A stretch of 64,000 nt of DNA from Hyphococcus sp. (GCA_028284345.1 JANQRY010000006.1:372001-436000); one strand, 5' to 3'; counted from the stretch's first letter, positions 14,101 to 25,369 are shown. Made by a program: numbers and translations. Notes: generated by a model from the letters alone, not told the origin.

Positions 14101-15387
14101 ACGCTCGTCAAAATCCTCACCGCCGACGGCAAGGAACACGCGTCCTATAAAGTCTCCTACGGCGCCAAGCTGCGCATCGACGACGGCGACAAGGTCACCC
14201 GCGGTCAGCGTCTTGCGGATTGGGACCCCTATACGATCCCGATCCTTACGGAAGTCGCCGGCAAGGTGAAATTCGAAGACTTGCAGGAAGGCTTCTCCAT
14301 GCAGGTCGTCGCCGACGAAGCGACGGGCATCGCCAGCCGCGTCGTCACCGACTGGCGGGCCAACCCGCGCGCCGCCGACATGCGCCCCGCCATGGTCATC
14401 GTCGATGAGAAGGGCGAGCCGAAGACCCTGTCGACAGGCGGCGAGGCGCGCTACGTCCTGCCGGTGGGCGCCATTCTCAGCCAGGAAGACGGCGAGGAGA
14501 TCGCGCCGGGCGACGCGCTGGCGCGGATCCCGACCGAGGGCGCCAAGACCCGCGACATCACCGGCGGTCTGCCGCGGGTGGCGGAACTCTTCGAAGCGCG
14601 CCGGCCGAAAGATCACGCGATCATTGCGGACGTCGACGGCAAGGTCGAATTCGGCCGCGACTACAAGAACAAGCGCCGCATCAAGATCATCCCGACGGAC
14701 GAAAGTCTGGAGCCGTCGGATTATCTCGTCCCGAAAGGCAAGCACATTGCGGTTCAGGACGGGGACTTCATCGCCAAGGGCGAGTACCTCATGGACGGCA
14801 ACCCGGCGCCCCATGACATCCTGCAAATCATGGGGATCGAGGCGCTCGCCAACTTCCTCATCGACGAGATTCAGGAAGTCTACCGGCTCCAGGGCGTGCC
14901 GATTAACGACAAGCACATCGAGGTGATCGTTCGCCAGATGCTGCAAAAGGTCGAGATCACCGATCCGGGCGAGTCGCTGTTCCTGAAAGAAGAGCAGGTC
15001 GACAAGCTCGAATTCGAGGAAGTGAACGAAAAGCTCGAAAATGACGGCAAGCGTCCGGCGAAAGCCAAGCCCGTCCTTCTCGGCATTACCAAGGCGAGCC
15101 TGCAGACGCGGTCCTTTATCTCCGCGGCGTCCTTCCAGGAAACGACCCGCGTCCTCACCGATGCGGCCGTCAACGGCAAAGTCGATTCGCTTGAGGGGCT
15201 CAAGGAAAACGTCATTGTCGGCCGGCTGATCCCGGCGGGCACTGGCGGCGCCATGAGCCGGCGTCAGGTCGAGGCGGAAAAACGCGACGCCGAGCTCATC
15301 GCCGAACGCGACCGCCGCATCGCCGAAGCCCTGCCGCCGGCCGAAGCCCCGGAAGGCGCGCCGGAACAGGCGTCCGCTGCGGAGTAG
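11176..15387 (+). CDS. rpoC: DNA-directed RNA polymerase beta' subunit
   Basis: The 1403-residue beta' subunit. The N-terminal zinc ribbon uses Cys71, Cys73, Cys86 and Cys89. The catalytic magnesium loop NADFDGD lies at about residues 459-465. The second zinc site appears as a Cys in [17 protein letters not shown]. The bridge-helix/trigger-loop region includes [13 protein letters not shown]. The C-terminus is the alphaproteobacterial type and ends in an Ala/Glu/Pro tail. AAGAGG precedes the ATG. A strong hairpin terminator starts 29 bases after the stop, so the rplJL-rpoBC transcript probably ends here. Confidence 0.98.
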   Translation: MSQELLNVFNPAAPAQTFNQIRISLASPEKILSWSFGEIKKPETINYRTFKPERDGLFCARIFGPVKDYECLCGKYKRMKYKGITCEKCGVEVTLTKVRRDRMGHIELAAPVAHIWFLKSLPSRISLMLDMTLKDVERVLYFEQYIVIEPGLTALTPNQLLTEEEYLQAQEEYGEDSFTAGIGAEAMREILTNIDLEGEAEKLRVEIADSTSELKTKKFAKRLKLINAFIESGNRPEWMILTVIPVIPPELRPLVPLDGGRFATSDLNDLYRRVINRNNRLKRLIELRAPDIIVRNEKRMLQESVDALFDNGRRGRVITGTNKRPLKSLSDMLKGKQGRFRQNLLGKRVDYSGRSVIVVGPELKLHECGLPKKMALELFKPFIYSRLDAKGLSATVKQAKKLVEKERPEVWDILDEVIREHPVMLNRAPTLHRLGIQAFEPKLIEGKAIQLHPLVCTAFNADFDGDQMAVHVPLSLEAQLEARVLMMSTNNILSPANGKPIIVPSQDIVLGLYYITMEKEGEPGEGKVFGSLDEIEHALNAGVVTLHSKIKARWESVDLNGDPIREIVETTPGRMKVAQVLPKDGSVPFRVVNQLLTKKTIQGLIDIVYRHCGQKKTVIFADHIMDLGFKEACKAGISFGKDDVVIPQAKKNVVEETRSQVSEFEQQYAEGLITRGEKYNKVIDAWAKCTDRIADAMMSEISETKFDPEDKRQLEPNSIYMMSHSGARGSPTQMRQLGAMRGLMAKPSGEIIETPITSNFKEGLTVLEYFNSTHGARKGLADTALKTANSGYLTRRLVDVAQDCIVREPDCGTTNGITLEAVVQSGEIVLPLSQRILGRTLLDDVTHPESGEVLGKAGDELDEAQAEDIEGAGVQAVRVRSVLTCDSTVGICAKCYGRDLARGSHVNIGEAVGVIAAQSIGEPGTQLTMRTFHVGGTAQVGDTSFVEASHEGVVKLEGRDAVKNSAGELMVMGRNTLVKILTADGKEHASYKVSYGAKLRIDDGDKVTRGQRLADWDPYTIPILTEVAGKVKFEDLQEGFSMQVVADEATGIASRVVTDWRANPRAADMRPAMVIVDEKGEPKTLSTGGEARYVLPVGAILSQEDGEEIAPGDALARIPTEGAKTRDITGGLPRVAELFEARRPKDHAIIADVDGKVEFGRDYKNKRRIKIIPTDESLEPSDYLVPKGKHIAVQDGDFIAKGEYLMDGNPAPHDILQIMGIEALANFLIDEIQEVYRLQGVPINDKHIEVIVRQMLQKVEITDPGESLFLKEEQVDKLEFEEVNEKLENDGKRPAKAKPVLLGITKASLQTRSFISAASFQETTRVLTDAAVNGKVDSLEGLKENVIVGRLIPAGTGGAMSRRQVEAEKRDAELIAERDRRIAEALPPAEAPEGAPEQASAAE

Positions 15388-15415
15388 CCTTTTCGGCGGG
15401 TTATTAATTGGATTG

Positions 15416-15450
15416 CGGCCGGTCCCTCTGGGCCGGCCGTTTTCATTTTT
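15416..15450 (+). terminator. Rho-independent terminator after rpoC
   Basis: CGGCCGG (15416-15422) pairs with CCGGCCG (15433-15439) and the stem extends inward by T-G, C-G, C-G pairs, leaving a CTCT loop. It is followed by TTTTCATTTTT. This is one of the clearest terminators in the window. Confidence 0.88.
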
Positions 15451-15457
15451 GCGGTGT

Positions 15458-15584
15458 TGTCATTCCGGGGCCATGCGCAGCATGGAACCCGGAATCCAGG
15501 GCTCAGCGTTTGCCGGTTGTGATAATCTTGTAGCCGTGAGCCATGGATTCCGGGTTCGCGACGTCGTCGCGCCCCGGAATGACA
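15458..15584. repeat. Palindromic intergenic repeat with 13-bp terminal inverted repeats
   Basis: TGTCATTCCGGGG (15458-15470) is exactly repeated in inverse at 15572-15584. Inside, GGAACCCGGAATCCA (about 15484-15498) pairs with TGGATTCCGGGTTC (about 15544-15557), and GGGCTCA with TGAGCC. The whole 127 bp could fold into one long hairpin. Such elements occur in many copies in alphaproteobacterial genomes as I recall; this window shows only one copy, so dispersal is not demonstrated here. No open frame of note lies inside. It sits just downstream of the rpoC terminator and well upstream of the rpsL promoter. Confidence 0.8.
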
Positions 15585-15753
15585 TTTTCGATTTATGAGT
15601 CTTTAGCTTAAGCCATTGATTTTCTGAGCATTTAATAGACGCCGCGGCGCCTGCAACAGGGCGATTTGCAAAACGCGCCCTTCGCGCGGGCCGGCGCATT
15701 TTCAACACCCGTCAAAAACGTCAAAAAATCTAGGCTTTCTGCGGTTTCTGCTA

Positions 15754-15782
15754 TTGACCGCCGATAGGGCCACGGTTAGAGA
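15754..15782 (+). promoter_or_regulatory. Candidate sigma-70 promoter for rpsL-rpsG-fusA-tuf
   Basis: TTGACC (15754-15759) and TAGAGA (15777-15782) are separated by exactly 17 bases, placing the start of transcription about 200 bases before rpsL. The rpoC terminator upstream makes an own promoter necessary. The rest of the 605-bp rpoC-rpsL gap (15388-15992) holds that terminator, the palindromic repeat, this promoter and a hairpin leader; I see no gene in it. Confidence 0.55.
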
Positions 15783-15809
15783 GTGCGCCGCTAAAGGCTG
15801 GCCGTCAGT

Positions 15810-15827
15810 GCGATCGGGTCCGATCGC
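15810..15827 (+). promoter_or_regulatory. Perfect hairpin/palindrome in the rpsL leader
   Basis: GCGATCGG (15810-15817), two bases GT, then CCGATCGC (15820-15827). It lies about 28 bases downstream of the candidate -10 box. It could be an mRNA 5' stabilising hairpin, an operator, or a ribosomal-protein target; the sequence alone does not decide. Confidence 0.45.
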
Positions 15828-15992
15828 CCCTGAAACGCAGCCGTTTTTAGCCGAGGATAGTCAGTTTTTGAGCGGCGTTCCGCATGGATGAGAGCGCCGC
15901 TTGCTTGCGTCATTGGCGTTCGCCATTGGCGCGAAACCGCATTGATTGCGCAATTTGCGCATGAAGAGAGTTAAAGGCCCGCAGGAGACCCG

Positions 15993-16364
15993 ATGCCGAC
16001 GATTCAGCAACTGATCCGCAAGCCGCGGAAACCCAAGCGCCGGATCAACAAAGTTCCGGCCATGGAAGGCAACCCGCAAAAGCGGGGCGTCTGCACGCGC
16101 GTTTATACGACGACGCCGAAGAAACCGAACTCGGCGCTTCGGAAAGTTGCAAAAATCCGTCTCACCAACGGCTATGAAGTCATCGGCTACATTCCCGGCG
16201 AGGGCCACAATCTGCAGGAACACTCTGTTGTTCTGATCCGCGGCGGCCGCGTCAAAGACCTGCCGGGCGTTCGCTATCACATCATTCGCGGCGTGCTCGA
16301 CACCCAGGGCGTCAAGGACCGCAAGCAGCGTCGTTCGAAATACGGCGCCAAGCGTCCGAAATAG
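15993..16364 (+). CDS. rpsL: 30S ribosomal protein S12
   Basis: S12 lies at the decoding centre of the small subunit. The 123-residue protein keeps the streptomycin-sensitive residues Lys43 (in [10 protein letters not shown]) and Lys88 (in GGRVKDLPG), and PNSALRK and GYIPGEGHN are unchanged from the family pattern. It starts at ATG 15993 behind AGGAG. It is the first gene of the str unit; rpsG follows after 12 bases. Confidence 0.98.
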   Translation: MPTIQQLIRKPRKPKRRINKVPAMEGNPQKRGVCTRVYTTTPKKPNSALRKVAKIRLTNGYEVIGYIPGEGHNLQEHSVVLIRGGRVKDLPGVRYHIIRGVLDTQGVKDRKQRRSKYGAKRPK

Positions 16365-16376
16365 GGAGAGCCAGTC

Positions 16377-16847
16377 ATGTCCAGACGCCGCCGCGCAGAT
16401 AAACGCGTTGTTCACCCGGACCCGAAGTTCGGCGACAAGACGCTGTCGAAATTCATGAATTACGTCATGATCGACGGCAAGAAATCCGCCGCCGAAAAGA
16501 TCGTCTACGGCGCCCTTGACCGGGTCGAAGAAAAGCTTCGCCGTCCGCCGGTCGATCTCTTTAAGGAAGCCCTCGACAATGTGACCCCGGCGATCGAAGT
16601 GCGCTCGCGCCGGGTCGGCGGCGCCACCTATCAGGTGCCGGTCGAAGTCCGCTCGGACCGCAAGCTGGCGCTCGCCATGCGCTGGATCATTTCCGCCGCC
16701 CGCGCGCGCAATGAGACGACCATGGTTGACCGTCTGTCGAATGAAATTATGGACGCTGCGCAAAACCGCGGCGCCGCCGTGAAGAAACGCGAAGACACGC
16801 ACCGGATGGCCGAAGCCAACCGGGCGTTTTCGCATTATCGCTGGTAA
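16377..16847 (+). CDS. rpsG: 30S ribosomal protein S7
   Basis: The primary rRNA-binding protein that organises the 3' major domain (head) of 16S rRNA. At 156 residues it is standard, starting [10 protein letters not shown], with [12 protein letters not shown] and [10 protein letters not shown] in the middle and ending in [13 protein letters not shown] lies upstream. In E. coli S7 represses the str operon by binding the rpsL-rpsG junction; here that junction is only 12 bases, so the E. coli-type site does not fit. Confidence 0.98.
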   Translation: MSRRRRADKRVVHPDPKFGDKTLSKFMNYVMIDGKKSAAEKIVYGALDRVEEKLRRPPVDLFKEALDNVTPAIEVRSRRVGGATYQVPVEVRSDRKLALAMRWIISAARARNETTMVDRLSNEIMDAAQNRGAAVKKREDTHRMAEANRAFSHYRW

Positions 16848-16880
16848 GTCAGGTTACTGAGTATTTAAGGAACGCGCCCC

Positions 16881-18959
16881 ATGGCCCGCGAATACAAAAT
16901 TGAGGATTACCGGAACTTCGGCATCATGGCCCACATCGATGCGGGCAAAACGACGACGACCGAACGCGTTCTTTATTACACCGGGAAATCGCACAAGATC
17001 GGCGAAGTCCATGACGGCGCCGCGACCATGGACTGGATGGAGCAGGAGCAGGAGCGGGGCATTACGATTACCTCCGCTGCGACGACGACCTTCTGGAACG
17101 AAAAGCGCCTCAACATCATCGACACGCCGGGTCACGTTGACTTTACGATTGAAGTCGAGCGTTCCTTACGCGTGCTCGACGGCGCAGTGGCGCTCTTGGA
17201 CGCCAACGCCGGCGTTGAGCCGCAGACCGAAACGGTCTGGCGCCAAGGCGACAAGTACAGCGTGCCGCGCATGTTCTTCATCAACAAGATGGATAAGATC
17301 GGCGCCGATTTCTACAATTCCGTCGACACGATCCACAAACGCCTCGCGGCGAAGACGGTGGTCCTGCAACTCCCCGTGGGCGCTGAATCGAATTTCAAAG
17401 GCGTCGTCGACCTTCTCAAAATGAAAGCGATCATCTGGGAAGAAGAGTCCCTCGGCGCGAAGTTCCACGAGGAAGACATTCCCGAAGACATGGTCGATCA
17501 GGCGAACGAATATCGGGAAAAAATGATCGAGACCGTCGTCGAAACCGACGAAGCGGCCATGGAAGCCTACCTCGAAGGCAACGAGCCGGATATCGACACG
17601 ATCAAGCGTCTGATCCGCAAAGGGACGTGCGAGGTTGAATTCCACCCGGTGCTCTGCGGCTCTGCGTTCAAGAACAAGGGCGTTCAGCCGATGCTCGACG
17701 CCGTTGTCGACTACCTGCCGAGCCCGGTTGAAGTCCCGGCCATCAAGGGCGTCCTGCCAGACAGCGACGAGGAAGTCGTGCGCAAGTCGTCCGACGACGA
17801 ACCGCTTTCCATGCTGGCGTTCAAGGTCATGAACGATCCGTTTGTCGGCTCGCTGACCTTCTGCCGCATCTATTCCGGCAAGCTTGAGTCCGGCACGCAG
17901 CTCCTCAATACGGTCAAGGGCAAGAAAGAACGCATCGGCCGGATGCTGCTGATGCATTCGAACAACCGTGAAGAGATCAAAGAAGCGTATGCCGGCGACA
18001 TCATCGCCATCGTTGGTCTCAAAGACACGACGACCGGCGATACGCTGTGCGACGCGCAGAGCCCCGTCATCCTTGAGCGGATGGAATTTCCGGAGCCCGT
18101 TATCGAACTGGCGGTCGAGCCGAAAACCAAGGCCGACCAGGAGAAAATGGGCATTGCGTTGCAACGCCTCGCCGCCGAAGACCCGTCCTTCCGCGTCTCA
18201 TCCGACGAAGAGTCCGGCCAGACGATCATCGCCGGCATGGGCGAGCTGCATCTCGACATTCTCGTCGACCGCATGAAGCGCGAATTCAAGGTCGAGGCGA
18301 ACGTCGGCCAGCCCCAGGTCGCCTATCGCGAAACGATTACGCGCAACGCCGACATCGATTACACCCACAAGAAACAGTCGGGTGGTTCGGGTCAGTTCGC
18401 GCGCATTAAATTCCGCGTCATTCCGCAGGAGCCGGGCGCCGGCTATGAGTTTGAAAGCCAGATCGTCGGCGGCAATATTCCGAAGGAATATATTCCGGGC
18501 GTTGAGAAGGGCATCAATTCAATCCGCGAAACCGGTCTGCTGGTCGGCTTCCCGATCCTCGATTTCAAGATCGAACTTTACGACGGCGCCTTTCACGATG
18601 TGGACTCGTCCGTGCTGGCGTTCGAAATCGCGGCGCGGGGCGCACTGCGCGAACATAAATCAGAACTCGGTCTGGCGCTGCTGGAGCCGATCATGAAAGT
18701 CGAGGTCGTCACGCCCGAAGAATACACCGGCACGGTGATCGGTGATCTCAACTCCCGCCGCGGCCAGATCCAGGAACAGGAAATGCGCGGCAACGCCAAC
18801 GTCGTGCACGCCATGGTGCCGCTCGCCAACATGTTTGGCTATGTCAACAATCTTCGCTCGTCGACGCAAGGTCGCGCTCAGTACACGATGCAATTCGATC
18901 ACTACGAGCAGGTGCCGAAGAATGTTGAAGAAGAGGTAAGAGCGAAATTGGCCGGCTAG
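16881..18959 (+). CDS. fusA: Elongation factor G
   Basis: The translocation GTPase, 692 residues. G1 is AHIDAGKTT (about residues 17-25), G2 lies in [10 protein letters not shown]3 is DTPGHVDF and G4 is NKMD. Domains II-V follow in the usual order, with the domain [14 protein letters not shown] segment near residue 500. AAGGAAC precedes the ATG. It sits between rpsG (33 bases) and tuf (82 bases), the standard str order. No fusidic-acid resistance change is evident by eye, but this was not checked systematically. Confidence 0.98.
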   Translation: MAREYKIEDYRNFGIMAHIDAGKTTTTERVLYYTGKSHKIGEVHDGAATMDWMEQEQERGITITSAATTTFWNEKRLNIIDTPGHVDFTIEVERSLRVLDGAVALLDANAGVEPQTETVWRQGDKYSVPRMFFINKMDKIGADFYNSVDTIHKRLAAKTVVLQLPVGAESNFKGVVDLLKMKAIIWEEESLGAKFHEEDIPEDMVDQANEYREKMIETVVETDEAAMEAYLEGNEPDIDTIKRLIRKGTCEVEFHPVLCGSAFKNKGVQPMLDAVVDYLPSPVEVPAIKGVLPDSDEEVVRKSSDDEPLSMLAFKVMNDPFVGSLTFCRIYSGKLESGTQLLNTVKGKKERIGRMLLMHSNNREEIKEAYAGDIIAIVGLKDTTTGDTLCDAQSPVILERMEFPEPVIELAVEPKTKADQEKMGIALQRLAAEDPSFRVSSDEESGQTIIAGMGELHLDILVDRMKREFKVEANVGQPQVAYRETITRNADIDYTHKKQSGGSGQFARIKFRVIPQEPGAGYEFESQIVGGNIPKEYIPGVEKGINSIRETGLLVGFPILDFKIELYDGAFHDVDSSVLAFEIAARGALREHKSELGLALLEPIMKVEVVTPEEYTGTVIGDLNSRRGQIQEQEMRGNANVVHAMVPLANMFGYVNNLRSSTQGRAQYTMQFDHYEQVPKNVEEEVRAKLAG

Positions 18960-19041
18960 CCGGTGAAGTGAGCCCGCCCGGCCAAAAGTAAAAAGACGGG
19001 CATGAGTTTAACGACAGACGTCAAAAGACGGAGAAAGTGAA

Positions 19042-20217
<1,176 letters not shown>

Positions 20218-20232
20218 ACAAACAAATAAGGG

Positions 20233-20264
20233 CGCGGCCCGGCGGAAACTCCGGGCCGCGTTTT
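20233..20264 (+). terminator. Rho-independent terminator between tuf and rpsJ
   Basis: CGCGGCCCGG (20233-20242) pairs perfectly with CCGGGCCGCG (20251-20260) around an eight-base loop, followed by TTTT. It ends only 44 bases before the rpsJ ATG, and I see no convincing promoter in that space. It may therefore act as a partial terminator lowering S10-cluster expression relative to tuf. Confidence 0.82.
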
Positions 20265-20308
20265 CGACTCTTAAGACTTGGAAGTTTGACAGAAGAAGCG
20301 TTGAGACC

Positions 20309-20620
20309 ATGCAACAGAACATCCGCATCAGGCTGAAGGCCTTTGATCACCGCGTGCTTGACGCTTCGACGATCGAGATCGTCAACACGGCGAAGCGCAC
20401 GGGCGCGAATGTGCGCGGGCCAATCCCGCTGCCGACGCGGATTGAGCGTTACACCGTCAACCGGTCTCCGCACGTGAACAAGAAAAGCCGCGAACAATTC
20501 GAAATGCGCACCCATAAACGCATGCTCGATATTGTCGATCCGACCCCGCAAACGGTGGACGCCCTTATGAAACTCGACCTCTCGGCTGGCGTCGATGTCG
20601 AAATTAAGCTCGGCGCTTAA
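20309..20620 (+). CDS. rpsJ: 30S ribosomal protein S10
   Basis: S10 belongs to the 30S head and also acts as NusE in transcription antitermination. The 103-residue protein has [14 protein letters not shown], the [12 protein letters not shown] loop and [11 protein letters not shown] of the family. It is the first gene of the S10 cluster and lies directly behind the tuf terminator. The ATG is chosen for its family N-terminus; GAAG is the only weak ribosome-binding match. Confidence 0.97.
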   Translation: MQQNIRIRLKAFDHRVLDASTIEIVNTAKRTGANVRGPIPLPTRIERYTVNRSPHVNKKSREQFEMRTHKRMLDIVDPTPQTVDALMKLDLSAGVDVEIKLGA

Positions 20621-20633
20621 AGGAACTTAAGCA

Positions 20634-21488
20634 ATGCGCACTGGAGTAATTGCAAAAAAACTGGGCATGACCCGCATCTACACCGATGCCGGCGACCATG
20701 TTCCCGTGACCGTCATGCAGCTCGATAACTGTCAGGTTGTCGGCCAGCGCACGACGGAAAAGAACGGCTATGCCGCGGTGCAGCTTGGCGCCGGCGCCAA
20801 GAAGGCGAAGCGCACGAACAAGGCCGAGCGCGGCCAGTTCGCCAAGGCCAATGTAGAGCCGAAGGCGAAAGTCGCCGAGTTCCGCGTCTCTGACGAGAAC
20901 ATGATCAATGTCGGCGAAGAGATTATCGCGGACCATTATTTCGAAGGTCAGTTTGTCGACGTCACCGGCACGTCCATTGGCAAGGGCTTCGCCGGCGCCA
21001 TGAAGCGGCACAATTTCGGCGGCCTGCGCGCCACTCACGGCGTTTCCATTTCACACCGCTCGCACGGCTCCACCGGTCAGTGCCAGGATCCCGGCAAGGT
21101 CTTCAAAGGCAAGAAGATGGCCGGCCATATGGGTGCGGCGCGGGTGACGACGCAGAATTTGCAGGTCGTCAAAACCGATACGGATCGCGGTCTTATCCTG
21201 ATCAAAGGGGCTGTGCCGGGCCCGAAAGGCGGCTGGGTGTTCATCAAGGACGCGGTCAAGAAGCCGTTCCCGGAAAACGCCATCCTGCCGGCGGCGCTGA
21301 AATCGGCGGCTGAGGAAGCCAAGAAACAGGCTGAAGAAGCGGCCGCCCAGGCCGCCGCAGAGGAAGAAGCCGCCGCCAAGGCCGCGCGTGAGGCGGAACT
21401 CGCCGCCCAGGCCGCCGCTGCGGAAGAACAGAGCGCCGACGAAGATGCGGGCGAGGGCGACGAGCCCAAGAAAGAAGGGGACGAATAA
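20634..21488 (+). CDS. rplC: 50S ribosomal protein L3 with long acidic Ala-rich C-terminal tail
   Basis: L3 is an early assembly protein reaching into the peptidyl transferase region. Residues 1 to about 218 are ordinary L3, with [11 protein letters not shown], the [11 protein letters not shown] segment (which carries the glutamine methylated by PrmB in other species) and GHMGAARVT. Residues about 219-284 are an added tail rich in Ala, Glu and Lys, predicted helical, ending in an acidic stretch. The 284-residue length exceeds the usual 205-240 or so. AAGGAAC precedes the ATG. The stop overlaps the rplD start (TAATG). Confidence 0.96.
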   Translation: MRTGVIAKKLGMTRIYTDAGDHVPVTVMQLDNCQVVGQRTTEKNGYAAVQLGAGAKKAKRTNKAERGQFAKANVEPKAKVAEFRVSDENMINVGEEIIADHYFEGQFVDVTGTSIGKGFAGAMKRHNFGGLRATHGVSISHRSHGSTGQCQDPGKVFKGKKMAGHMGAARVTTQNLQVVKTDTDRGLILIKGAVPGPKGGWVFIKDAVKKPFPENAILPAALKSAAEEAKKQAEEAAAQAAAEEEAAAKAAREAELAAQAAAAEEQSADEDAGEGDEPKKEGDE

Positions 21489-22105
21489 TGAAAGCCGACG
21501 TCCTCAAACTGGATGCGTCGAAAGGCGGCTCCGTCGATCTCGATGACGCCATCTACGGCCTCGAGCCGCGCAAGGACATCCTGCATCGCTGCGTCGTCTA
21601 TCAACTGGCCAAGCGCCAGCAGGGCACGCACAAGGCGCAGGAACGCAATGAAGTCTCGCGCACGGGCAAGAAATTCGGCCGCCAGAAAGGCTCCGGCGGC
21701 GCCCGGCACGGCAACCGGCGCGCGCCGATCTTTGTCGGCGGCGGCGTCGCCCATGGGCCGCGCCCGCGCAGCCATGCGATTGGCCTGCCGAAGAAAGTCC
21801 GCCGGCTCGCCCTGAAACATGCGCTGTCGGCGAAACAGGCCGAAGGCGCCATTGTCGTCATCGACGAAGCGAAACTGGCTGACGCAAGAACGAAAGCGGT
21901 CAAGGACGCCTTTGCGAAACTCGATATTTCCAATGCGCTGATTGTTGACGCCGAGGTCGATGAAAAATTCGGCCTCGCCATTCGCAACCTGCCGGACGTC
22001 AACATGCTGCCCGTCATCGGCGCCAATGTGTACGACATCCTGCGCGCGGAGAAACTGGTTCTGACCAAGGCCGCCGTCGAAGGCCTGGAGGCGCGTCTCA
22101 AATGA
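21488..22105 (+). CDS. rplD: 50S ribosomal protein L4
   Basis: An early 23S-binding protein whose loop lines the exit tunnel; in E. coli it also represses the S10 operon. The 205-residue protein has the extended loop with [19 protein letters not shown] and the following [11 protein letters not shown], then [16 protein letters not shown] near the C-terminus. The start ATG shares one base with the rplC stop and the gene overlaps rplW by four bases, so translation is coupled on both sides. The gamma-type S10 leader bound by L4 is not recognisable upstream of rpsJ. Confidence 0.97.
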   Translation: MKADVLKLDASKGGSVDLDDAIYGLEPRKDILHRCVVYQLAKRQQGTHKAQERNEVSRTGKKFGRQKGSGGARHGNRRAPIFVGGGVAHGPRPRSHAIGLPKKVRRLALKHALSAKQAEGAIVVIDEAKLADARTKAVKDAFAKLDISNALIVDAEVDEKFGLAIRNLPDVNMLPVIGANVYDILRAEKLVLTKAAVEGLEARLK

Positions 22106-22419
22106 GTAAGTCAGCGAAAAAACCCGAGGGCGTTGAGGCCCATTACAACACGCTCATCCAGCCCGTGATCACCGAGAAATCGACCATCGCGGCGGAGAAC
22201 AATCAGGTCGTGTTCATGACGCCGCTTGACGCGACGAAGCCGCAGATTTCCGAAGCGGTTGAGGCGCTGTTCAAGGTGAAAGTGAAAGCCGTGAACACGC
22301 TGCGCGTCAAAGGCAAGACGAAGCAGTTCCGCGGGCGGCCCTACAAGCGGTCGACCGTCAAGAAGGCGATCGTCACGCTGGAAGAAGGTCACGCCATTGA
22401 CGTGACGACGGGACTTTAA
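22102..22419 (+). CDS. rplW: 50S ribosomal protein L23
   Basis: L23 sits at the tunnel exit and docks trigger factor and the signal recognition particle. The 105-residue protein has an N-terminal extension (about residues 1-15), then [14 protein letters not shown], the usual start of the fold, [12 protein letters not shown] and the basic loop [11 protein letters not shown]. It overlaps the rplD stop by ATGA. The extension makes it slightly longer than the usual 95-100 residues. Confidence 0.97.
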   Translation: MSKSAKKPEGVEAHYNTLIQPVITEKSTIAAENNQVVFMTPLDATKPQISEAVEALFKVKVKAVNTLRVKGKTKQFRGRPYKRSTVKKAIVTLEEGHAIDVTTGL

Positions 22420-22434
22420 GGGACGGTAAGGAAG

Positions 22435-23274
22435 ATGGCGCTTAGAAAATTCAAACCCACGACCCCGTCCCGCCGCCAGCTTGTGCTGGTGGACCGCAGC
22501 GAATTGTGGGCGGGCGATCCGGTCAAGTCGCTGACCGAGGGGCTTAACGGCAAGGCCGGCCGCAACAATACGGGCCGCATCACCGTGCGTCGGCGCGGCG
22601 GCGGCGCGAAAAAGACCTATCGCAAGATCGATTTCAAACGGCGCAAGTTTGACATCGAGGCGAAGGTCGAGCGTCTCGAATATGATCCGAACCGCACGGC
22701 GTTTATTGCGCTTCTTAAATATCTCGACGGCGAGCAGGCGTACATCATCGCGCCGCAGCGCCTCAAAGCGGGCGACAAGATCATCGCCGGCGCCAAGGTC
22801 GACATCAAACCCGGCAACGCCATGCCGCTCAAAAACATGCCGGTGGGCACGATCATTCACAATGTGGAACTGAAGCCGGGCAAGGGCGGCCAGCTTGCGC
22901 GCTCCGCGGGAACCTATGCGCAGCTTGTCGGCCGCGACGGCGCCCACGCGCAGGTTCGCCTCCAGTCCGGCGAGGTGCGCCTCGTCCTCGGCGACTGCAT
23001 GGCGACCGTGGGCGCGGTCTCGAACCCCGACAATATGAACCAGAATATCGGCAAGGCCGGCCGCAACCGTCACAAGGGCAAACGTCCGTCCGTCCGCGGC
23101 GTTGTCATGAACCCGGTCGATCACCCCCATGGCGGCGGCGAGGGCCGCACGTCCGGCGGCCGTCACCCGGTCACCCCCTGGGGCAAGCCGACCAAGGGCG
23201 CTAAGACGCGCTCGAACAAGACCACCGACAAGATGATCCTTCGCTCGCGTCACGCGCGCAAGAAACGCAAATAG
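22435..23274 (+). CDS. rplB: 50S ribosomal protein L2
   Basis: One of the most conserved large-subunit proteins, needed for subunit association and close to the peptidyl transferase centre. At 279 residues it shows [18 protein letters not shown], the central OB-like and SH3-like domains, and the signature [19 protein letters not shown] with the conserved histidine. The ATG follows a short 15-base spacer with GGTAAGGAAG. Confidence 0.98.
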   Translation: MALRKFKPTTPSRRQLVLVDRSELWAGDPVKSLTEGLNGKAGRNNTGRITVRRRGGGAKKTYRKIDFKRRKFDIEAKVERLEYDPNRTAFIALLKYLDGEQAYIIAPQRLKAGDKIIAGAKVDIKPGNAMPLKNMPVGTIIHNVELKPGKGGQLARSAGTYAQLVGRDGAHAQVRLQSGEVRLVLGDCMATVGAVSNPDNMNQNIGKAGRNRHKGKRPSVRGVVMNPVDHPHGGGEGRTSGGRHPVTPWGKPTKGAKTRSNKTTDKMILRSRHARKKRK

Positions 23275-23292
23275 GACGCCGGAGAAACTTTT

Positions 23293-23571
23293 ATGTCACG
23301 TGCAGTTTGGAAAGGCCCGTTTGTCGATCGCTACCTCCTCAAGAAAGCGGAGGAAAGCGGAGAGGGCAAACATAAGGGCGGCATCAAGACCTGGTCGCGC
23401 CGGTCAACGATCCTGCCGCAATTCGTCGGCCTGACCTTTAATGTCTACAACGGCCAGAAATTCATTCCGGTCCATGTCACCGAAGACATGGTCGGTCACA
23501 AGCTCGGCGAGTTTTCGCCGACGCGCAGCTATTTCGGCCACGGCGCGGACAAGAAGGCTCGGAGAAAATAG
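23293..23571 (+). CDS. rpsS: 30S ribosomal protein S19
   Basis: A 30S head protein that contacts S13 and the A-site region. The 92-residue protein has [13 protein letters not shown], the [19 protein letters not shown] signature and [16 protein letters not shown] lies upstream of the ATG. rplV begins two bases after its stop. Confidence 0.98.
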   Translation: MSRAVWKGPFVDRYLLKKAEESGEGKHKGGIKTWSRRSTILPQFVGLTFNVYNGQKFIPVHVTEDMVGHKLGEFSPTRSYFGHGADKKARRK

Positions 23572-23573
23572 TC

Positions 23574-23954
23574 ATGGGCCAGCAGAAAAACGAACGGCGT
23601 TTTGCCGACAATGAAGCCATGGCGAAGGGGAAAAACCTCCGTGTCTCGCCGCAGAAGCTGAACCTCGTCGCGCAACTGATCCGCGGCAAGCCGGCGGAGA
23701 AGGCGCTCGCCGAACTTCAGTTCTCGCGCAAGCGCATCGCCAAGGACGTCAAGAAGGTGCTCGAAAGCGCCATTGCGAACGCGGAAAACAACCACGATCT
23801 CGACATTGACTCCCTCGTGGTCCATCGCGCGTTCGTCGGCAAGAACATGGTGATGAAGCGCTGGCGCGCCCGCGCCCGCGGCCGGGTCGGCAGAATTCAG
23901 AAGCCGTTTTCGGAAATCACCATCGTCGTCAAAGAAGTTGAGGAGGCCGCATAA
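23574..23954 (+). CDS. rplV: 50S ribosomal protein L22
   Basis: L22 lines the nascent-peptide tunnel. The 126-residue protein has the core start [16 protein letters not shown], the beta-hairpin that reaches the tunnel wall ([15 protein letters not shown]) and ends [10 protein letters not shown]. An N-terminal stretch of about 15 residues precedes the conserved core. The stop overlaps the rpsC start (TAATG), indicating coupled translation. Confidence 0.97.
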   Translation: MGQQKNERRFADNEAMAKGKNLRVSPQKLNLVAQLIRGKPAEKALAELQFSRKRIAKDVKKVLESAIANAENNHDLDIDSLVVHRAFVGKNMVMKRWRARARGRVGRIQKPFSEITIVVKEVEEAA

Positions 23955-24676
23955 TGGGTCAGAAAGTAAACCCGATCGGCCTGCGCCTCGGCATCAACCG
24001 CACATGGGATTCCCGCTGGTTCGCCGGCAAGGCGGCCTATGGCGATCTCCTGCACGAGGATCTGCGCATTCGCCGCTTCCTTGAAAAGCGTCTCAATCAG
24101 GCCGGCGTCAGCCGCATTGTCATCGAGCGTCCGCACAAGAAATGCCGCGTGACGATTTACACGGCGCGCCCGGGCGTGGTGATCGGCAAAAAGGGCGCCG
24201 ACATTGAAAAGCTTCGCGGCGAGCTGCAAAAGCTGACGTCGTCGGAAACGGTGCTCAACATCGTCGAGATCCGTAAACCGGAAACCGACGCCATGCTGGT
24301 CGCGGAAAATATCGCGCAGCAGCTTGAGCGCCGGGTCGCCTTCCGCCGCGCCATGAAGCGCGCCATGCAGACGGCGCAGCGCATGGGCGCCCTCGGCATT
24401 CGCGTCAACGTCGCCGGCCGGCTCGGCGGCGCGGAGATCGCGCGCATGGAATGGTACCGCGAAGGCCGCGTGCCGCTGCACACGCTGCGCGCCGACATCG
24501 ATTACGGCATCGCCACCGCGCGCACGACCTATGGCTCCATCGGCGTCAAGGTCTGGATCTTCAAGGGCGAGATCATGGAACACGACCCGATGGCCCAGGA
24601 AAAGCGCCTGATCGACGCGCAGACTGGCGGCGTCGGCGGCGGCCGTCCGGGCGGCGATAACCGGCCGAACCGGTAA
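23954..24676 (+). CDS. rpsC: 30S ribosomal protein S3
   Basis: S3 forms part of the mRNA entry channel of the 30S head and has helicase-assisting basic residues. The 240-residue protein starts [13 protein letters not shown]. The KH domain includes [17 protein letters not shown] (about residues 75-91) and the C-terminal domain has [17 protein letters not shown]. It ends in a Gly/Asn-rich tail typical for the group. rplP follows after 40 bases. Confidence 0.98.
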   Translation: MGQKVNPIGLRLGINRTWDSRWFAGKAAYGDLLHEDLRIRRFLEKRLNQAGVSRIVIERPHKKCRVTIYTARPGVVIGKKGADIEKLRGELQKLTSSETVLNIVEIRKPETDAMLVAENIAQQLERRVAFRRAMKRAMQTAQRMGALGIRVNVAGRLGGAEIARMEWYREGRVPLHTLRADIDYGIATARTTYGSIGVKVWIFKGEIMEHDPMAQEKRLIDAQTGGVGGGRPGGDNRPNR

Positions 24677-24716
24677 GGCGAGAAGGTCCGTTTAAGGAAC
24701 GATTTGGAACGTTACG

Positions 24717-25130
24717 ATGCTGCAACCGAAGAAAACAAAATTCCGCAAGATGCACAAAGGGCGCATCAAGGGAAACGCGAAAGGCGGCACTGACCTCAAT
24801 TTCGGCTCGCATGGGCTGAAAGCGGTGCAGCCGGAACGCATCACGTCGCGCCAGATCGAAGCGACGCGCCGGGCGATTACCCGCGCCATGAAACGTCAGG
24901 GCCGGGTCTGGATCCGCATCTTCCCGGACGTGCCGGTGTCGAAGAAGCCGACGGAAGTGCGCATGGGCAAGGGCAAGGGCTCGGTCGAGTTCTGGGCCGC
25001 CAAGGTTAAGCCCGGCCGCGTCATGTTCGAAATCGACGGCGTTTCCGACGAGATCGCGCGCGAAGCGCTGGCCCTCGGCGCGGCGAAGCTGCCGATCAAG
25101 ACGCGCATCGTGACGCGCGTTGGCGAATAG
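24717..25130 (+). CDS. rplP: 50S ribosomal protein L16
   Basis: L16 is near the A-site tRNA elbow and is required for peptidyl transferase activity. The 137-residue protein begins [19 protein letters not shown] and contains [30 protein letters not shown] and the usual C-terminal helix. No strong ribosome-binding match precedes the ATG apart from GGAAC; the family start supports it. Confidence 0.98.
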   Translation: MLQPKKTKFRKMHKGRIKGNAKGGTDLNFGSHGLKAVQPERITSRQIEATRRAITRAMKRQGRVWIRIFPDVPVSKKPTEVRMGKGKGSVEFWAAKVKPGRVMFEIDGVSDEIAREALALGAAKLPIKTRIVTRVGE

Positions 25131-25141
25131 GAGCGGATGAG

Positions 25142-25351
25142 ATGGCCGAGATGAAACCGGGCGAAGTTCGCGACCTGACGACGGACGAGCTGAAGGACAA
25201 GCTTCTTCAGCTCAAGAAAGAGCAGTTCAACCTGCGCTTCCAGCGCGCCAGCGGCCAGTTGGAAAAGACCGCGCGCGTGCGCGAAGTGCGCAAGGATATT
25301 GCACGTATCAAAACAGTGCTCGGCGAACGCGGCCGGGTCGCGGCGAATTAA
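25142..25351 (+). CDS. rpmC: 50S ribosomal protein L29
   Basis: A small two-helix protein at the tunnel exit. Its 69 residues include [24 protein letters not shown], the family signature, followed by a second helix with [25 protein letters not shown] lies upstream. It is placed between rplP and rpsQ as in nearly all bacteria. Confidence 0.97.
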   Translation: MAEMKPGEVRDLTTDELKDKLLQLKKEQFNLRFQRASGQLEKTARVREVRKDIARIKTVLGERGRVAAN

Positions 25352-25369
25352 CGAGAGGCGACGAGAGAA

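Noticed and set aside
13834-14946. Minus-strand frame of 370 codons inside rpoC.
   Set aside because: Lies within a conserved rpoC coding region and shows no domain.
15458-15584. CRISPR array or insertion sequence in the rpoC-rpsL gap.
   Set aside because: There are no regularly spaced direct repeats and no transposase; the structure is one inverted-repeat hairpin.
20286-20291. TTGACA close to rpsJ, read as a -35 box.
   Set aside because: A -10 box 17 bases on would fall on the rpsJ start codon and no TATAAT-like sequence is there.
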